A stretch of DNA of 64,000 bases from Nocardia mikamii NBRC 108933 (GCF_001613505.1 NZ_BDCM01000016.1:186001-250000), one strand, 5' to 3'. Positions 8,660-18,688 are shown, counted from the first letter of the stretch. Notes: generated by a model from the sequence alone, not told the origin. Made by a program: numbers and translations.

Positions 8660-11600
8660 ATGCGATCGGATAGCTCGGTGCGACTGGTGCGCCGCAGTGA
8701 GACCGCACCCCGGCCACGCGAATGGGGTGCCGATGTCCGAACGCTGTTCGCGGGTGGGTCGGGCGCGGACCCGGGCTGGCGGCCCTGGCAGGTGCTGGGC
8801 GGCCCCGGCACCGGGAAGACCGCGCTGCTCACCGATCTCGCCGCCGATCGCATCGTCGCGGGCGCCGATCCGGAATCGGTGCTGGTACTCACCCATTCCA
8901 AACAGGCCGCGCTGCGGGTCCGCAACGCTCTCACCCGGCAGTTGACCGCGCTCGCACCCGAACTCGGCGGGGTGCCGGGCGCCGGGCGCGAGCCGATGGT
9001 GCGCACAGTGCACTCCTACGCCTTCGCGATCCTGCGCACGCACGCGGCCGCCCGCGGCAATCCGCCGCCGCGACTGCTGACCGGCGCTGAGCAGGACGTG
9101 GTCCTGCGCGAGATGTTGCGTGGCGAACTCGCCGACATGTCGTCCGGCGCCGAGGTGCTGTGGCCACCGCGCCTGCACGCCGCACTCGGCACCAACGGTT
9201 TCGCCGAGCAGCTGCGCGACCTGATGTTGCGCGCCACCGAGCGCGATCTGGGGCCCGAGGATCTGATCGAACTGGGGCGCCTGCACGAACGCGAGGAGTG
9301 GGAGGCGGCCGGATCGTTCGCGCAGCGCTACGAACAGTCGATGCTGTTGCGCTGGTCGGTCGGCGTCCAGGCCCCCGAGGCCAGCGCCCCCGCCCTCGAC
9401 GCCGCCGAACTGGTCGGCGCCGCACTGGACGTGCTGCTCGAGGACGAGGAACTGCTCTCCGCCGAGCGCGAACGCATCCGCACCCTCCTGGTCGACGACG
9501 CCCAGCATGTGGATCCGCTTGCCGCGCAACTGATTCGCGCGATCGGGTCCGGTCCGGCGACGACCGTCGTGGCCGGCGACCCGGATCAGGCGGTCTTCAG
9601 TTTCCGGGGCGCGGACACCCGTTTCGTCACCGAACCCGACGCCCCGCCCGAACGCCGGATCGTCCTGCACGACGATCATCGCTGCGCGCCGGCGGTTCAC
9701 GACGCGGTCGCCCGGATCGCCGCCCGCATGCCGGGCCGAACCGGGCACCGCTTCGACGTGCGGACCGGCGGACCCCATCTCCTCGGCGATCCCGCCGTCG
9801 ACGGGCAGGCGCTGGTGCGGGTTCTCACCACCCCGGCCAAGGAGGCGGCGCTGATCGCCGACCACCTGCGGCGGGCGCATCTCACCGCGGACGTGCCGTG
9901 GTCGCGGATGGCGGTCGTCGTGCGCTCGGTGCCGCTGTCACTGGGCCCGCTGCGCCGCGCGCTCACCGCCGCGGGAGTGCCGGTGCTGCAACCGAAACCG
10001 GACACGCCGCTGGCCCGGCGGCGCGGCGCGGCGTGGATGCTGCAGTCGCTGCGCGCCCTGCTCGTGGTCGAACGCGGGCGCCCGGAGATGTTCTCGGCGG
10101 ACGATGCGCTCGATCTGCTGCTGGGGCCGCTGGGCGGAGCCGATCAGATCAGCCTGCGACGACTGCGCCGTGGTGTTCGCCGCGCGCTGATCGAGCGCGG
10201 GTATCCCCGGACGGAGTCGATCGCGGCGGGCGACGGCGACACGGAGCTGGGCGTCGAGGAGTCGCCGGAGGCCCTCGCCCCCTACTCCGAACTCGACCGG
10301 TCCTCGGCGGTCGTGCTGCGCGATCTCATGACCGGCGTCGGTGATCGCACCCTGCTCGATCGGCTCACCGAGGTCGAGTCGGCGCCGCTGGTGCGGGTCC
10401 TGCGGGCGGTCGACCGGGCGCGGCGGGCGCTGCGGCGCGGGGCCGGGGTCGAGGATGCGTTGTGGGCGTTGTGGACCGCGTCGCGGCTGGAGAAGCGCTG
10501 GGTGGCGCAGTCCGAGCGCGGCGGCGCCGGGGCCGTGCAGGCCGATCGTGACCTGGATGCCGCGGTCGGCCTGTTCGATGCCGCTGCCGCCTACGTCGAC
10601 CGGCTGCCCGGCGCATCCGTCGAGGGGTTCGTCGAATATCTGGAACAGCAGGAGATCAACCAGGATTCGGCTCCGCTGACCGAACCCGGTGACGCGGTGG
10701 CGATCGTGAGCGCGCACGCCGCGGCCGGCCGGGAATGGGACGTGGTGGCCGTCGCCGGAGTGCAGGAGGGGATCTGGCCCAACCTGCGTCCGCGCGGGAC
10801 CCTGCTCGGCATCGAGGAACTGGTCGACCTCATCGGGGGCGTGGCCGATCCGGGTGAGCAGGTCAGCCGGGCCGCGCCGATCCTCGCCGAGGAGCGCCGG
10901 CTGCTGTTGCTGGCGTGCAGCCGGGCCCGCCACAGCCTGCTGGTGACCGCGGTCGAATCCGTCACCGGCGACCGCGATCTGGTGCCGTCCCGATTCCTGG
11001 CCGAACTCGATCCGGAGGCGGAACCGGGGGAACCGGGACGTATTCCGCCGCCGGTCGATCCGGGGCGCGCGCTGGTCGCGCAGGCCCTGATCGCCGAATT
11101 GCGCGGCGTGGTCTGCGACGACGGCGCCGACCCCGCCCGCCGGGACCGGGCCGCCGCCCAATTGGCCCGTCTGGCCGCGGCCGGTGTGCGCGGCGCCCAT
11201 CCGGACGAGTGGTACGGCATCGCGGACCCGAGTTCGGAACTGGCGCTGTGGGACGACGGTGACGGGCCGGTCGCGTTGTCCCCGTCCACGGTCGAGCTGT
11301 TGCAGACCTGTCCGCTGCGCTGGGCGCTGGAACGGCACGGCGGCAGCGACGGGGACAATCCGCATGCCGTCAAGGGCAATCTCGTGCATACGCTGGTCCA
11401 GGCGCTGGCCGGGCGAGTGACCGAGGAACAGGTGAAGGCGGCGCTGGTCAAGGCATGGAAGGCCGTCGACCCGAGTTCCGGGGAGGACGGCCCGCACAGC
11501 TGGCACTCCCGGCTGGAATTGCGCCGCACCGAATCCATGGTCGACACCTTCCTCGCCTGGTTGCGCAATACCCGGGCGGAGCTGGCCGAGGTCGGTGTCG

Positions 11601-12076
11601 AGGTGCCGGTGGACTGTGTGCTGCCGGCCCGAGATCCGGACGAGGTGCCGGTGCGGATCCGCGGCCGCGTCGACCGGGTCGAGCGTGACGCGCTGGGGCG
11701 CTTCGTCATCGTCGACGTCAAGACCGGCAAGACCCCGATCTCCAAACAGGCCGCTCAGGATCACGCCCAGCTGGCGACCTACCAGGTGGCCGCCGGGGCG
11801 GGCGGGTTCTCCGCGGAGGTGGACGGCGACCGCGTCGAACCGGGCGGCGCCCGGCTCGTCTACGTGGCCAAACCGAGCCGCGACGGGGCCACCGAGCGGT
11901 TGCAGACCGCGCTCGATTCCGACGGTATCGCCCAGTGGCGCAAGGCGATTCACGACGCCGCGGCCGCCACCCGCGGGCCCGGGTTCCTGGCCATGCGCAA
12001 CGACGGTTGCCGGCACTGCCAGGTCGCCGGCAGTTGCCCCGTGCAGGACACGGGCCGCCAGGTGACGGATCGATGA
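8660..12076 (+). CDS. adnA: AdnA, subunit of the AdnAB helicase-nuclease
   Basis: A 1138-residue UvrD-like motor plus RecB-family nuclease. AdnAB is the mycobacterial double-strand-break end-resection machine, with each subunit carrying a motor and a nuclease. Walker A is GGPGTGKT (47-54) and motif II is LLVDDAQHVD, with Asp replacing the usual Glu, in line with AdnA being the weaker motor. Motif III (GDPDQAVFSFRGAD) is intact. The nuclease domain has GRVDRVERD, then VDVKTGK (catalytic Asp and Lys). Four Cys (LQTCPLRW and CRHCQVAGSC near the C-terminus) match the AdnA Fe-S cluster. The ATG at 8660 is preceded by an in-frame GTG. The stop overlaps adnB as ATGA. Confidence 0.94.
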   Translation: MRSDSSVRLVRRSETAPRPREWGADVRTLFAGGSGADPGWRPWQVLGGPGTGKTALLTDLAADRIVAGADPESVLVLTHSKQAALRVRNALTRQLTALAPELGGVPGAGREPMVRTVHSYAFAILRTHAAARGNPPPRLLTGAEQDVVLREMLRGELADMSSGAEVLWPPRLHAALGTNGFAEQLRDLMLRATERDLGPEDLIELGRLHEREEWEAAGSFAQRYEQSMLLRWSVGVQAPEASAPALDAAELVGAALDVLLEDEELLSAERERIRTLLVDDAQHVDPLAAQLIRAIGSGPATTVVAGDPDQAVFSFRGADTRFVTEPDAPPERRIVLHDDHRCAPAVHDAVARIAARMPGRTGHRFDVRTGGPHLLGDPAVDGQALVRVLTTPAKEAALIADHLRRAHLTADVPWSRMAVVVRSVPLSLGPLRRALTAAGVPVLQPKPDTPLARRRGAAWMLQSLRALLVVERGRPEMFSADDALDLLLGPLGGADQISLRRLRRGVRRALIERGYPRTESIAAGDGDTELGVEESPEALAPYSELDRSSAVVLRDLMTGVGDRTLLDRLTEVESAPLVRVLRAVDRARRALRRGAGVEDALWALWTASRLEKRWVAQSERGGAGAVQADRDLDAAVGLFDAAAAYVDRLPGASVEGFVEYLEQQEINQDSAPLTEPGDAVAIVSAHAAAGREWDVVAVAGVQEGIWPNLRPRGTLLGIEELVDLIGGVADPGEQVSRAAPILAEERRLLLLACSRARHSLLVTAVESVTGDRDLVPSRFLAELDPEAEPGEPGRIPPPVDPGRALVAQALIAELRGVVCDDGADPARRDRAAAQLARLAAAGVRGAHPDEWYGIADPSSELALWDDGDGPVALSPSTVELLQTCPLRWALERHGGSDGDNPHAVKGNLVHTLVQALAGRVTEEQVKAALVKAWKAVDPSSGEDGPHSWHSRLELRRTESMVDTFLAWLRNTRAELAEVGVEVPVDCVLPARDPDEVPVRIRGRVDRVERDALGRFVIVDVKTGKTPISKQAAQDHAQLATYQVAAGAGGFSAEVDGDRVEPGGARLVYVAKPSRDGATERLQTALDSDGIAQWRKAIHDAAAATRGPGFLAMRNDGCRHCQVAGSCPVQDTGRQVTDR

Positions 12077-15000
12077 CGATCACGCCGGAGCAGTTGGCGC
12101 AGGCACTGGGTCTGCCGCCACCTACCGAGGAACAGTCCGCCGTCATCGCCGCACCCCTCGGCCCGACCCTCGTGGTGGCCGGTGCGGGTGCGGGCAAGAC
12201 CGAGACGATGGCCGCGCGGGTGGTCTGGATGGTCGCCAATCGGCTGGTGGCACCGGACGCGGTGCTGGGGCTGACGTTCACCCGAAAAGCCGCGCAGCAG
12301 TTGACGACTCGCATTCGCACCCGCCTGGCGCGGCTGGCCGGATCGCCGCTGCTGCGCGAGATCGACAGCACCGGGCGCCTGCGCGCGACCCTGGTCGGAT
12401 CCGAGCCGGAGATCAGCACCTACCACTCCTACGCCGGGCGGCTGCTGTCCGAACACGGCCTGCTGCTGCCCGTGGAGCCCTCGGCCACGCTGCTCACCGA
12501 AACCCAGCTGTGGCAGCTCGCGCATCGCGTGGTCACCGGCTGGGACGGTGATCTCGATACCGAGCGCACCCCGGTATCGGTCACCGAGGCGGTGCTCGCG
12601 CTGTCCGGTCAGCTCGCCGAACATCTGGTGGAACCCGAGCAGTTGGCGGTGGCGCATCGGGAGCTGGAACGGCTGGTGGAGACGCTGCCTCCCGGTCCGC
12701 GCCAGCGCGGTGGCCCGAATCAGGAGCTGCGCGGGATCGTCAAAGCCCAGCAGGATCGGGTGGCGCTGCTGCCGCTGGTCGCGCGGCTCGGCGATGAGTT
12801 ACGGCGCAGGGGCGCATTGGATTTCGGCTCGCAGATGTCGCTGGCCGCGCGGCTGGCCGCCACGCACGCCGAGGTCGGTGCGGCGGAATGCGAGCGGTTT
12901 CGCCTGGTGCTGCTCGACGAATATCAGGACACCGGTCACGCCCAGCGTATTCTGCTCGCCGCATTGTTCGGTGACCGCGGCGCGGTCGGTATCGCCGCCG
13001 AGGAGACCGATGTCGGCACCCGCCCGGCGGTGACCGCGGTCGGCGATCCGATGCAGTCCATCTACGGCTGGCGCGGTGCGTCGGCGGCCAACCTGCCCCG
13101 CTTCACCACCGATTTCCCGGCCGCGCCGAATGTCGCCGCGCCGGTGCTGCCGCTGCTGACGAGCTGGCGCAATCCGCCGGAGGCACTGGATCTGGCGAAT
13201 CTGGTCGCCGAACCACTGCGCGGCGCCGAGGGCGGGGTCACGGTCGACGCGCTGCGCCCCCGGCCGCAGGCGACGGCTGGAACCGTCGCGCTGGCTCTCA
13301 CCGAAACCGTTGCCGACGAACGGAAATGGGTTGCCGAGCGGATCGCGGCGGAATGGGAGCAGAGTGCCGACGCCGGACGGCCACCCCCGACCTCAGCGGT
13401 CCTGGTGCGCCGCAACGCCGACGCCGCGCCGCTGGCCGAGGCGTTGCGCGCCCGGGGGTTGCCGGTGGAGATCGTCGGTTTGGGCGGTCTGCTCGCCACC
13501 CCGGAGGTGGCCGATATCGTGGCCACCCTGCGTTTGATCGCCGATCCGGCGGCCGGCAGTGCCGCGATGCGCATCCTCACCGGCGCGCGCTGGCGGTTGG
13601 GCGTGAGTGATCTGAAGGCGCTGGCGGCCCGGGCACGTGAGCTGTCGATCGTCGGGACGCCGGGTCGCGCGGAACCCATCACCGACGCCGCCGGGCTGTC
13701 GGATGCGCTGCGGGCCGTGGCGCCCGAACCCGCCGAACAGGCCGGCATCGCGGATGCGATCGCCGACCCCGGTCCGGCGCAACGATATTCGGAGCTCGGA
13801 TACGCGCGCATCGTCGCACTGGGGCGGGAGCTGGCGGCCCTGCGCGAACGCAGCGGGCAGTCGCTGCCGGAACTGGTCGCCGATGTGGAACGCACGATCG
13901 GGGTCGGTGTGGAAACCCAGACCCGCCGCGCGGCCGCCGGCGCCGGTGCGGGCCGCGAACATCTGGACGCCTTCGCCGACGTGGTCGCGGGATATGCCGG
14001 TGACCACCGTGCCACCCTGTCCGGTCTGCTGAGCTTCCTCGCCGCCGCCGAAGAAGTCGAGAACGGTTTGGAGCCGGGCGAAGTCGAGGTGGCGCACGAT
14101 CGGGTCCAGGTGCTCACCGTGCACGCGGCGAAGGGGCTGGAATGGGAGGTCGTGGCCGTACCGCACGTATCGCGGAGCCTGTTTCCCTCCGGGAACGCCG
14201 CCGCGACCTGGCTCGGCGCACTCGCCGAACTCCCCACCTCGCTGCGTGGCGACCGGCAACGCGACAACGACGGCGGCACACCGGATTCCGCGCCCGCGCG
14301 CGACGGGGTCCCGGTCCTCGACCTCACCGAACTGTACGACCGCACGGATCTGGAACGGGCGATCAAACAGCACAAGGAGGCGCTGGCCCGCCGCCGCCTC
14401 GACGAGGAACGCCGCCTGTTCTACGTCGCGCTCACCAGAACCGAACGCGCACTGTTCGTTTCGGCCCACCACTGGGCCGAGACCGGTTCCACGCCGAAGG
14501 GGCCCTCGGATTTCCTGCTCGAACTGAAACGGTGGACCGAACATCCGGAGTCTCCCGGACACGGCACCGTGCGCGTCGACCTGTGGGCCGACCCACCACC
14601 GTCGGACGCGCCCAATCCCTTCACCGACAATCCCGCTGTGGCCGACTGGCCCCGCGACCCGCTCGGCGTGCGGCGGCGTGCGGTCGAAGCGGGCGCGGCC
14701 CTGGTCCGTACCGCACTCGCCCACCTTCCGCCCGAACCTCGTGAGAGTCGCACACAGCCGACGAACGGCCGAACCGCTCCTGCCCGGGCCGAGATCCCGC
14801 CGGTGCCCTCCCGCCGGGCCCACGACGCCACGAGCGAACCCGAATCCCCGCGCCAGCTGGATTTGTTCGCCGATCTGACGAACGATCCGGCGACCTCCGG
14901 CACGAACGATCCGGCGACCTCCGGCACGAACGATCCGGCGACCTCCGGCACGGACGGAACGGCCTCCGGCAACGGATCGGGGAACGGCGCGGCACCCGAC

Positions 15001-15846
15001 CACGATCCGGATCCCGAAGGCTGGGCCGACGATGTGGACGCCCTGCTCACCGAGCACTTCGCGACGGTCGAGGGCATCCACGAAGTGGAGTTGCCCGCGC
15101 AGCTGCCCGCCACCGCGCTGGTGGATATGCGGGCCGATCCGGCCAAGCTCGCGGCCCGGCTGCGGCGGCCGCTGCCGTACCCGCCGAGTCCACTGGCCCG
15201 GCGCGGCACCGCATTTCACGCCTGGTTGCAGCGCTGGTTCGGCGCGGTCGGCTTGCTCGATTTCGACGAACTGCCCGGCGCCGCCGACAGCGATGCGGGC
15301 GACGCCGACCTGATCCGGTTGCAGGAGGCGTTCCTGGCCTCGCCCTGGGCCGACCGCAACCCCATCGACGTCGAAGTGGGATTCGAGACCAGCATCGGCG
15401 GCACCCTCATTCGCGGCCGCATGGACGCGGTGTTCAGCGAACCCGGCGGCCGCTGGCTGGTCGTGGACTGGAAGACCGGCGCGGAACCGTCACGCGCGGA
15501 AGAACGCTCGGTCGCGATGCAGCTGGCCGTCTACCGGGTCGCCTGGGCCCGCATGATGGCCGCGCAGACCGGGGAAGCCGAAGAGCTCGTGCTCGACAAG
15601 GTCGGCGCCGCCTTCCATTACGTCCGCAGCGGCCGGACGGTCGCGCCCGCCGAACTGCCGGGTCCGGCCGAGCTGGCCGATCTCATCGCCGACGTCGCGC
15701 CCGCCTGGGCGCCGCCCGCCGACCCGCGGGCACGGTCCGGCCCGGAACTCGCCGACGACCTTCCGCCCGACGAGGAGTACGGCGAAGAGCTGCCGCCCGA
15801 CCCGGTGTCCGAAGCCGATTTCGACCCGGACTACCCGCCCAGGTGA
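12073..15846 (+). CDS. adnB: AdnB, subunit of the AdnAB helicase-nuclease
   Basis: A 1257-residue partner of AdnA. The motor motifs are canonical: Walker A GAGAGKT (37-43), LLDEYQDTG, GDPMQSIYGWRGAS, and LTVHAAKGLEWEVV. The C-terminal RecB-like nuclease has GRMDAVFSEPGGRWLVVDWKTG. Between motor and nuclease lies a disordered linker with a Thr-Asn-Asp-Pro-Ala-Thr-Ser-Gly repeat. At 1257 residues it is longer than mycobacterial AdnB (about 1095), mostly from this linker and an acidic C-terminal tail. It starts with ATG inside the adnA stop (ATGA), so translation is likely coupled. Confidence 0.94.
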   Translation: MTITPEQLAQALGLPPPTEEQSAVIAAPLGPTLVVAGAGAGKTETMAARVVWMVANRLVAPDAVLGLTFTRKAAQQLTTRIRTRLARLAGSPLLREIDSTGRLRATLVGSEPEISTYHSYAGRLLSEHGLLLPVEPSATLLTETQLWQLAHRVVTGWDGDLDTERTPVSVTEAVLALSGQLAEHLVEPEQLAVAHRELERLVETLPPGPRQRGGPNQELRGIVKAQQDRVALLPLVARLGDELRRRGALDFGSQMSLAARLAATHAEVGAAECERFRLVLLDEYQDTGHAQRILLAALFGDRGAVGIAAEETDVGTRPAVTAVGDPMQSIYGWRGASAANLPRFTTDFPAAPNVAAPVLPLLTSWRNPPEALDLANLVAEPLRGAEGGVTVDALRPRPQATAGTVALALTETVADERKWVAERIAAEWEQSADAGRPPPTSAVLVRRNADAAPLAEALRARGLPVEIVGLGGLLATPEVADIVATLRLIADPAAGSAAMRILTGARWRLGVSDLKALAARARELSIVGTPGRAEPITDAAGLSDALRAVAPEPAEQAGIADAIADPGPAQRYSELGYARIVALGRELAALRERSGQSLPELVADVERTIGVGVETQTRRAAAGAGAGREHLDAFADVVAGYAGDHRATLSGLLSFLAAAEEVENGLEPGEVEVAHDRVQVLTVHAAKGLEWEVVAVPHVSRSLFPSGNAAATWLGALAELPTSLRGDRQRDNDGGTPDSAPARDGVPVLDLTELYDRTDLERAIKQHKEALARRRLDEERRLFYVALTRTERALFVSAHHWAETGSTPKGPSDFLLELKRWTEHPESPGHGTVRVDLWADPPPSDAPNPFTDNPAVADWPRDPLGVRRRAVEAGAALVRTALAHLPPEPRESRTQPTNGRTAPARAEIPPVPSRRAHDATSEPESPRQLDLFADLTNDPATSGTNDPATSGTNDPATSGTDGTASGNGSGNGAAPDHDPDPEGWADDVDALLTEHFATVEGIHEVELPAQLPATALVDMRADPAKLAARLRRPLPYPPSPLARRGTAFHAWLQRWFGAVGLLDFDELPGAADSDAGDADLIRLQEAFLASPWADRNPIDVEVGFETSIGGTLIRGRMDAVFSEPGGRWLVVDWKTGAEPSRAEERSVAMQLAVYRVAWARMMAAQTGEAEELVLDKVGAAFHYVRSGRTVAPAELPGPAELADLIADVAPAWAPPADPRARSGPELADDLPPDEEYGEELPPDPVSEADFDPDYPPR
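14878..14949. repeat. Three 24-bp tandem repeats inside adnB
   Basis: Three identical copies of an 24-base unit (ACGAACGATCCGGCGACCTC followed by CGGC) lie at 14878, 14902 and 14926. They encode the octapeptide TNDPATSG three times, in the flexible linker between the helicase and nuclease parts. They preserve the frame; copy number is likely to vary between strains. Confidence 0.95.
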
Positions 15847-15859
15847 AAGTCGTTGCCGC

Positions 15860-16252
15860 TCAGGCGGCTTCGCGGCTGATGCGCAGGGCCTGAGTGATCA
15901 TCGGCGCCTGGAACGGCAACCGCAGCACCGACACCCACTTGATCGCCTTGGCGGCCTTCGGATTTCGCACCGAATCGGCGGCGAACTGGATGTTGGCCGG
16001 GAAGACCGCCAGGAACAACAGCGCCGCCAGCCGGCCGCCGAGCCGCCGGGTGCGCGGAGCCGCCAAGGCGGCCGCCACACCGATTTCGGCCACACCCGAG
16101 GCGTAGGTGTAGGTCCGGGCCCGACCCGGGAGAGCGGGCGGCACGATCGAATCGAAGGGCTTGGGCGCCACGAAATGCAGGGCCCCCATGCCGAACAGCG
16201 CGGTACTCATCAGCACCGCTCGCCGCTGCGAGGTCCGACCGGCGTCACTCAT
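15860..16252 (-). CDS. DoxX-like small membrane protein
   Basis: A 130-residue protein with about four hydrophobic helices, beginning MSDAGRTSQRRAVLMSTALF. The pattern GALHFVAPKPFDSIVPPALP, then TYASGVAEIGVAAAL, is typical of DoxX/DoxD-like quinone-associated membrane proteins in actinobacteria. The precise role is unknown. The ATG at 16252 is chosen over the longer frame because AAAGGA lies about six bases upstream of it and the upstream codons fall in a tandem repeat. It converges on adnB with a 13-bp gap. Confidence 0.8.
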   Translation of the reverse strand: MSDAGRTSQRRAVLMSTALFGMGALHFVAPKPFDSIVPPALPGRARTYTYASGVAEIGVAAALAAPRTRRLGGRLAALLFLAVFPANIQFAADSVRNPKAAKAIKWVSVLRLPFQAPMITQALRISREAA

Positions 16253-16291
16253 GCTGTGTCCTTTCTTCGCCCCGCCGCCGCGTCTCTCCGC

Positions 16292-16500
16292 CGCGAGTGG
16301 GTCGCTCCGTGGTGACGCTACGCTGCCGCCTGCGCTCCTGCCCACTCACGCTGTGTTGTTCGGGCGTGAGTGGGGTCGCTTCGTGGTGACGCTGCGCTGC
16401 CGCCTCCGCTCCTGTCCACTCACGCTGTGTTGTTCGGGCGTGAGTGGGGTCGCTTCGTGGTGACGCTGCGCTGCCGCCTCCGCTCCTGCCCACTCACGCC
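16292..16500. repeat. ~74-bp tandem repeat (3 copies) carrying hairpins
   Basis: Units begin at 16292, 16365 and 16439 (73 then 74 bp apart); copies two and three are almost identical and the first has several changes. At each unit junction the arms CCACTCACG and CGTGAGTGG form a 9-bp perfect stem with a 14-base loop (CTGTGTTGTTCGGG). The array fills the divergent region between the DoxX-like gene and the potassium channel gene, so it lies in promoter territory. Confidence 0.92.
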
Positions 16501-16600
16501 GGGCGGTTCCCACTCGCGTGCCCAGTCCGTGGAGTCGGCATCCGGCCGGTACGCTGCCGATCTGTGGCACAGGTGAGCAACGACATGTCCGGGGGATGCC

Positions 16601-17662
16601 GTGTTCGGTGACAGCTCACGAGGTCTGGGCCGTTTGACGGAACGCCCCGATTACGCGCTGGTCGGCATTCTGCGTATTCCGGAGATCCGGACCAGTCCCT
16701 GGGTCTCGCTGACCCGCCGGGTCGCATTCGCGGTACTGCTGCTGGTGGCGGCGACATTGGTGGTCTATTTCGGCCGCGCGGGATATCACGACAACCGCGG
16801 CGAGGAGCTGACCTTGCTCGACGCCGCCTACTACTCGACGGTCTCGCTGTCGACCACCGGCTACGGCGACATCGCCCCGATCACGGAGCAGGCGCGGCTG
16901 GTCAACACGATCGTCATCACCCCGCTGCGCGTGCTGTTCCTGATCGTCTTGGTCGGTACCACCCTGCAGGTGCTCACCGAGCGGTCACGACAGGCGTTCA
17001 AAATTCAGCGATGGAGGCAGAAGGTGCGTAATCACACCGTGGTCGTCGGTTACGGCACGAAGGGCCGGACCGCGGTCGACGCGATGCTCGGCGACGGGGT
17101 GCAACCGGCCGAGATCGTGGTGGTCGACACCGACGCGACCGTGCTGGAGGCCGCGGCCAACGCCGGGCTGGTGACGGTGCACGGCTCGGCGACGCAATCG
17201 GATGTGCTGCGGCTGGCCGGAGCGCAGCACGCGTCCTCGCTGGTCATCGCCGCGAACCGTGACGACACCGCGGTGCTGGTCACGCTCACCGCGCGGGAAC
17301 TCAACGCCAAGGCCAAGATCGTCGCCTCGATCCGGGAGGCCGAGAACACCCATCTGTTGCGGCAATCCGGTGCCGATTCGGTCGTGGTCTCCTCGGAGAC
17401 GGCGGGCCGGCTGCTCGGTATCGCGACCACCACCCCCAGCGTCGTCGACATGATCGAGGACCTGCTCACCCCCGAGGCCGGTTTCGCGATCGCCGAGCGG
17501 GACGTGGAATCCGACGAGGTCGGCGGCTCGCCGCGGCATCTGCGCGACATCGTGCTCGGCGTGGTCCGGGAGGGCACGCTGATCCGTGTCGACGAGCCCG
17601 AGGTCGATGCCTTGGAGACCGGCGACAAACTGCTCTACATCCGCCGCGTGCACAACAAATAG
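16601..17662 (+). CDS. Potassium channel with RCK (TrkA-N/TrkA-C) domains
   Basis: A 353-residue two-transmembrane potassium channel. TM1 spans about residues 41-57, and the pore helix and selectivity filter are STTGYGD (filter T86-G-Y-G89). TM2 is around 98-122, then a cytoplasmic RCK domain starts VVVGYGTKGR (Rossmann, nucleotide or Ca2+ sensing) and ends with a TrkA-C module. This is the orthologue position of Rv3200c, between adnB and nudC. The GTG at 16601 follows GGGGGA; an out-of-frame ATG at 16585 is not used. It probably controls K+ flux and membrane potential. Confidence 0.92.
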   Translation: MFGDSSRGLGRLTERPDYALVGILRIPEIRTSPWVSLTRRVAFAVLLLVAATLVVYFGRAGYHDNRGEELTLLDAAYYSTVSLSTTGYGDIAPITEQARLVNTIVITPLRVLFLIVLVGTTLQVLTERSRQAFKIQRWRQKVRNHTVVVGYGTKGRTAVDAMLGDGVQPAEIVVVDTDATVLEAAANAGLVTVHGSATQSDVLRLAGAQHASSLVIAANRDDTAVLVTLTARELNAKAKIVASIREAENTHLLRQSGADSVVVSSETAGRLLGIATTTPSVVDMIEDLLTPEAGFAIAERDVESDEVGGSPRHLRDIVLGVVREGTLIRVDEPEVDALETGDKLLYIRRVHNK

Positions 17663-17739
17663 CCCGGACGGCGGTGCCCGGCGGGGTCGCGCAGGCTGCC
17701 TCCTCCGGGCCCGCGCGACCACCGCGATACTCTCGAAGC

Positions 17740-18666
17740 GTGTCGGTATTCGAACTGAATGGTCTTCCCCTGCTGTCGCGTTCCGCCCTCGATCGGGCCG
17801 AGACGTTGCGCTCGGACGAACAGGCGCTCAAGCAAGGGTGGGCCGAGGCCAAGCTGGTGCGGATGAACCGGCGGGGGCAGGTGCGGATCGACGGCGATCA
17901 GCTCGTCCTGGAAGCGGCGCTGGACTACGCGGCCGAGCCGGCGCCGGAGGCGGTGCTGCTGGGTGTGGTCGACGGCGCGCACATCTGGGCGATTCGCGAC
18001 AACGAACTCGACGGTCAGCTGATGGACCTGCGGGTGGTGGGCAGCGCGCTGCACCTCGACGATGTGATCCTCGGCATCCTGTCCACCGCGCTGGCGCTGC
18101 TGAACTGGCACGACCGCGCCGGCTACAGCGCGGTCGACGGCAGTCCGACCACGGTGTCGAATGCCGGCTGGTCGCGCGTCAACGCTTCCGGGCACGAGGA
18201 ATTCCCGCGCATCGACCCGGCCATCATCTGCCTGGTGCACGACGGCGGCGACCGGGTCCTGCTGGGCCGTCAGCAGAACTGGCCGGAGAAGATGTTCTCG
18301 CTGCTGGCCGGTTTCGTGGAGGCGGGGGAGTCGCTGGAACGCTGTGTCGAGCGCGAGGTCCGCGAGGAGGTCGGCGTCGCGGTGCGCGATATCCGCTATC
18401 TCGGCAGTCAGCCGTGGCCGCTGCCGCGATCGCTCATGCTGGGGTTCGCCGCGGTCGCCGATCCCGACGCGCCGCTGGTCTTCTCCGACGGCGAGATCGC
18501 CGAGGCCCACTGGTTCACCCGCGACGAGGTGCGCACGGCGCTGGCCGCGGGTGCGTGGGGTTCGGTCACCGGCGACACCGGAAACGCCGAGCAGCAGCGG
18601 CTGCTGCTGCCGGGCTCCATCTCCATCGCCCGCACCATCGTCGAATCCTGGGCTGCGGCAGGCTGA
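17740..18666 (+). CDS. nudC: NudC-type NADH pyrophosphatase
   Basis: A 308-residue Nudix hydrolase that cleaves NAD(H) to NMN(H) and AMP and, in the wider family, removes NAD caps from RNA. The Nudix box is perfect (GFVEAGESLERCVEREVREE then VGV), followed by SQPWPLPRSLM, the NudC-specific motif after the box. The zinc-ribbon region before the box contains none of the four cysteines found in E. coli NudC (only a single Cys in PAIICLVH), so it likely lacks zinc. The GTG at 17740 matches the expected N-terminus; the frame is open 22 codons further upstream. It sits between the K+ channel and mrx1, as in M. tuberculosis. Confidence 0.93.
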   Translation: MSVFELNGLPLLSRSALDRAETLRSDEQALKQGWAEAKLVRMNRRGQVRIDGDQLVLEAALDYAAEPAPEAVLLGVVDGAHIWAIRDNELDGQLMDLRVVGSALHLDDVILGILSTALALLNWHDRAGYSAVDGSPTTVSNAGWSRVNASGHEEFPRIDPAIICLVHDGGDRVLLGRQQNWPEKMFSLLAGFVEAGESLERCVEREVREEVGVAVRDIRYLGSQPWPLPRSLMLGFAAVADPDAPLVFSDGEIAEAHWFTRDEVRTALAAGAWGSVTGDTGNAEQQRLLLPGSISIARTIVESWAAAG

Positions 18667-18688
18667 TTCGCCCGCGACCCGCTGCCGG

